Shown here piece after piece: positions 5,507 to 7,080 of a DNA stretch of 7,080 nt. Under the pieces are notes generated by a model. That model worked only from the letters and a program-made list of their open reading frames with translations. It was not told where the DNA came from and ran no database searches. The stretch's first letter is position 1. Every line of letters starts with the position of its first letter. Origin of the DNA: Alphaproteobacteria bacterium (GTDB lineage: Bacteria > Pseudomonadota > Alphaproteobacteria > Micropepsales > Micropepsaceae); contig DMER01000051.1 of assembly GCA_003451645.1 (NCBI GenBank), positions 2,697 through 9,776 of the forward strand. Direction: 5' to 3'. The translations under genes were made by a program, and so were the position numbers.

Positions 5507-5590
5507 CGCCGCCTGTTCAGCGGTCTTCGACTCAGCCACACTGCGGATTAGGCAGGCGAGTGATTCGGGCCCGCCTGTATTGCGGTGTTC
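5507..5590 (+). other. Gap between the anti-sigma and galactosidase genes with a small inverted repeat
   Basis: The 84 bases hold no gene. CAGGCG (5553-5558) can pair with CGCCTG (5572-5577) around 13 bases, which is weak, and no T-run follows. I see no clear promoter and no Shine-Dalgarno before the galactosidase ATG. Whether transcription stops here or reads through is open. Confidence 0.25.
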
Positions 5591-7080
5591 ATGGCGCAGC
5601 GTTGGTACTATCTGGAAAGCGGACAGACGGGGTTGCTCATCGATGTGGCACCCGGAGCAGATGCATTTCCCGCCATCCGCCATTTTGGTCTGAGCCTTGG
5701 CAGCGCGCTGGATGCAGAGGCGCTGCATGCATTGACCCCGCAGCCCTTGTGGGGCGCACGCCTTGATCAGCCAAAGCCACTCTGCGTTTTGCCTGGTCTG
5801 CAAAGTGGTGAGTTCTGTGCTGCCGCTGTTGCCCCGGCGGGACCCGGCACCTGGCGTTTCGATGCGGCGCAATTCGATCAGACCGCAAAGGGCGCCAGAC
5901 TACGCCTGCATTTTCAGCGGCACGACCCGGGCCGCGGACGGCTCACGCAGATCTTCCAGGCCTTTGGCGATAGCGGGGTCATTGGTGCGCGCATCCTTGC
6001 TGAGGAGTGGCAAGACCCGATCCTGTGGGCAGCGGCGCTCGCCATTCCTTTGCCTGGGGCAATAACAGATGCCATCACCTTTGGCGGCGACTGGGCGCGC
6101 GAATTCGCAGCCTGCCGACAAACCCTGGGGCCCGGCGGGCTTCTTCTGGAGAGCTATCGTGGCAGGCCAGGGCATGACCGCTTTCCGGGTCTGATTTTGG
6201 GGGAAGCGGGGCTTGGCGAGGATCGCGGACTTGGCGTCGCGCTGACTCTGGGCTGGAGCGGCAATGCGCGCATGCGGATTGACGCACTGCGCCTTGGCGG
6301 CTTCGTCGCGCAGCTGGGTGAACTCATGCTCGATGGCGATGAGGCCTATGAGGTCTATGAAAGCCCCTGGGCCTACGTGGCCGTGCGCAATGACGGCCTG
6401 AATGGCATTGCCGAGGTCATGCAGCGTTTTGTCCGCAGCCGGATTATTCCCAATCTCGCACGTGCCCGCCCTCGCCCCGTTCATTTCAACACGTGGGAGG
6501 CCGTCTACTTCGCCCAGAATGACGAAACCTTGCGGGACTTGGCCGAACGCGCGGCCTTTGTGGGCGCGGAGCGCTTTGTCCTGGATGATGGCTGGTTCAA
6601 GGGCCGTGACAATGACCGCAGTGCGCTGGGCGATTGGAGCCCGGACCCTGCGAAGTACCCGGATGGTCTGTTTCCTCTCATCGAGCACGTGCGCTCGTTG
6701 GGCCTTGAGTTCGGGCTTTGGGTTGAGCCGGAAATGGTCAGCCCGGATAGCGATTTGGCGCGGCAGCATCCAGGTTGGCTGCGGCGGGAACCTGATGGCA
6801 GCATTGTGTTGCAGCGCCATCAAGCGGTTCTAGACCTCTCGATCCCGGCGGTGTGCGATCACGTCTATGACACTATCTCAGGGCTGCTTGCCACTCATCC
6901 GATTGCCTATTTCAAATGGGATATGAACCGCGATCTCACAGGGCTCGACGCCGAAGGCAGGCCTGGGCACGCGGACTATGTGCGCGCACTTTATGACCTG
7001 ATTGAGCGGGTACGGCAGGCGCATCCCGCCGTTGAGATCGAAGCCTGCGCCAGCGGCGGCGGGCGCTGCGACTATGGCCT
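5591..7080 (+). CDS. GH36 alpha-galactosidase, N-terminal part (runs off the window)
   Basis: The first 496 codons are open without interruption to the right edge; family members have about 700 residues. The enzyme would release terminal alpha-galactose from oligosaccharides such as melibiose or raffinose. No signal peptide is visible, so it is probably cytoplasmic. The N-terminal beta-sandwich (1 to about 285) includes GRPGHDRFPGLILGEAG around His195. The TIM barrel begins near PVHFNTWEAVYF (Asn300, Trp302) and continues with FVLDDGWF (Asp332, Asp333), FGLWVEPEMVSPDSDL (Trp377, Glu379) and YFKWDMNR, whose Asp444 is the GH36 nucleophile. EACASGGGRCD (Cys486 to Asp494) is the conserved Cys/Gly-rich substrate loop. 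The general acid/base aspartate should lie just past the window. ATG 5591 fits where family similarity begins; a GTG at 5585 is in frame, and a stop at 5561-5563 blocks longer versions. No ribosome-binding site is apparent. It is likely part of a separate sugar-use locus to the right. Confidence 0.93.
   Translation, partial: MAQRWYYLESGQTGLLIDVAPGADAFPAIRHFGLSLGSALDAEALHALTPQPLWGARLDQPKPLCVLPGLQSGEFCAAAVAPAGPGTWRFDAAQFDQTAKGARLRLHFQRHDPGRGRLTQIFQAFGDSGVIGARILAEEWQDPILWAAALAIPLPGAITDAITFGGDWAREFAACRQTLGPGGLLLESYRGRPGHDRFPGLILGEAGLGEDRGLGVALTLGWSGNARMRIDALRLGGFVAQLGELMLDGDEAYEVYESPWAYVAVRNDGLNGIAEVMQRFVRSRIIPNLARARPRPVHFNTWEAVYFAQNDETLRDLAERAAFVGAERFVLDDGWFKGRDNDRSALGDWSPDPAKYPDGLFPLIEHVRSLGLEFGLWVEPEMVSPDSDLARQHPGWLRREPDGSIVLQRHQAVLDLSIPAVCDHVYDTISGLLATHPIAYFKWDMNRDLTGLDAEGRPGHADYVRALYDLIERVRQAHPAVEIEACASGGGRCDYG

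Noticed and set aside
5553..5577. Intrinsic terminator after the anti-sigma gene
   Set aside because: The stem is only 6 bp with a 13-base loop and no following T-run.
5900..6823. Long minus-strand open frame opposite the galactosidase (307 codons)
   Set aside because: The plus strand encodes clear GH36 motifs throughout this stretch. The opposite translation is low in recognisable structure and is a shadow frame.

Overview
The window is a GC-rich, densely coded chromosomal segment, most consistent with an alphaproteobacterium. This is inferred from the gene families and arrangement (an ECF sigma factor next to a ChrR-type cupin anti-sigma factor, a Tat-exported ferritin-like protein, a c-type cytochrome, TonB-dependent B12 uptake). 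No marker gene fixes the taxon. I see no mobile elements, CRISPR arrays, tRNA or rRNA genes.

Left part, minus strand (1-3136): a vitamin B12 uptake cluster read in the order periplasmic binding protein (btuF-like), cobalamin riboswitch, outer-membrane TonB-dependent receptor (btuB), and the first residues of an inner-membrane FecCD/BtuC-type permease that runs off the left edge. The 332 bases between btuF and btuB hold a well-preserved cobalamin aptamer and a long leader with hairpins, one lying just ahead of the btuB start. The riboswitch begins 11 bases after the btuF stop codon, so it can only control btuB and the genes after it unless the transcript starts upstream of btuF.

Middle part, plus strand (3210-5506): a four-gene set diverging from the B12 cluster. 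It holds a Tat-signal ferritin-like protein, a small exported class I cytochrome c, an ECF sigma factor and its probable anti-sigma factor. The last three genes overlap at their stop/start codons (TGATG, then ATGA). The anti-sigma protein joins an RskA-like N-terminus with no zinc motif to a cupin whose putative metal ligands have the spacing of R. sphaeroides ChrR. My working model is a redox- or metal-sensing sigma/anti-sigma switch co-transcribed with two exported redox/metal proteins. A 13-15 bp hairpin separates the ferritin-like and cytochrome genes.

Right part, plus strand (5591-7080): the first 496 codons of a GH36 alpha-galactosidase that continues past the right edge. It includes the predicted catalytic nucleophile but not the acid/base residue. 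It is probably functionally unrelated to the sigma-factor set.
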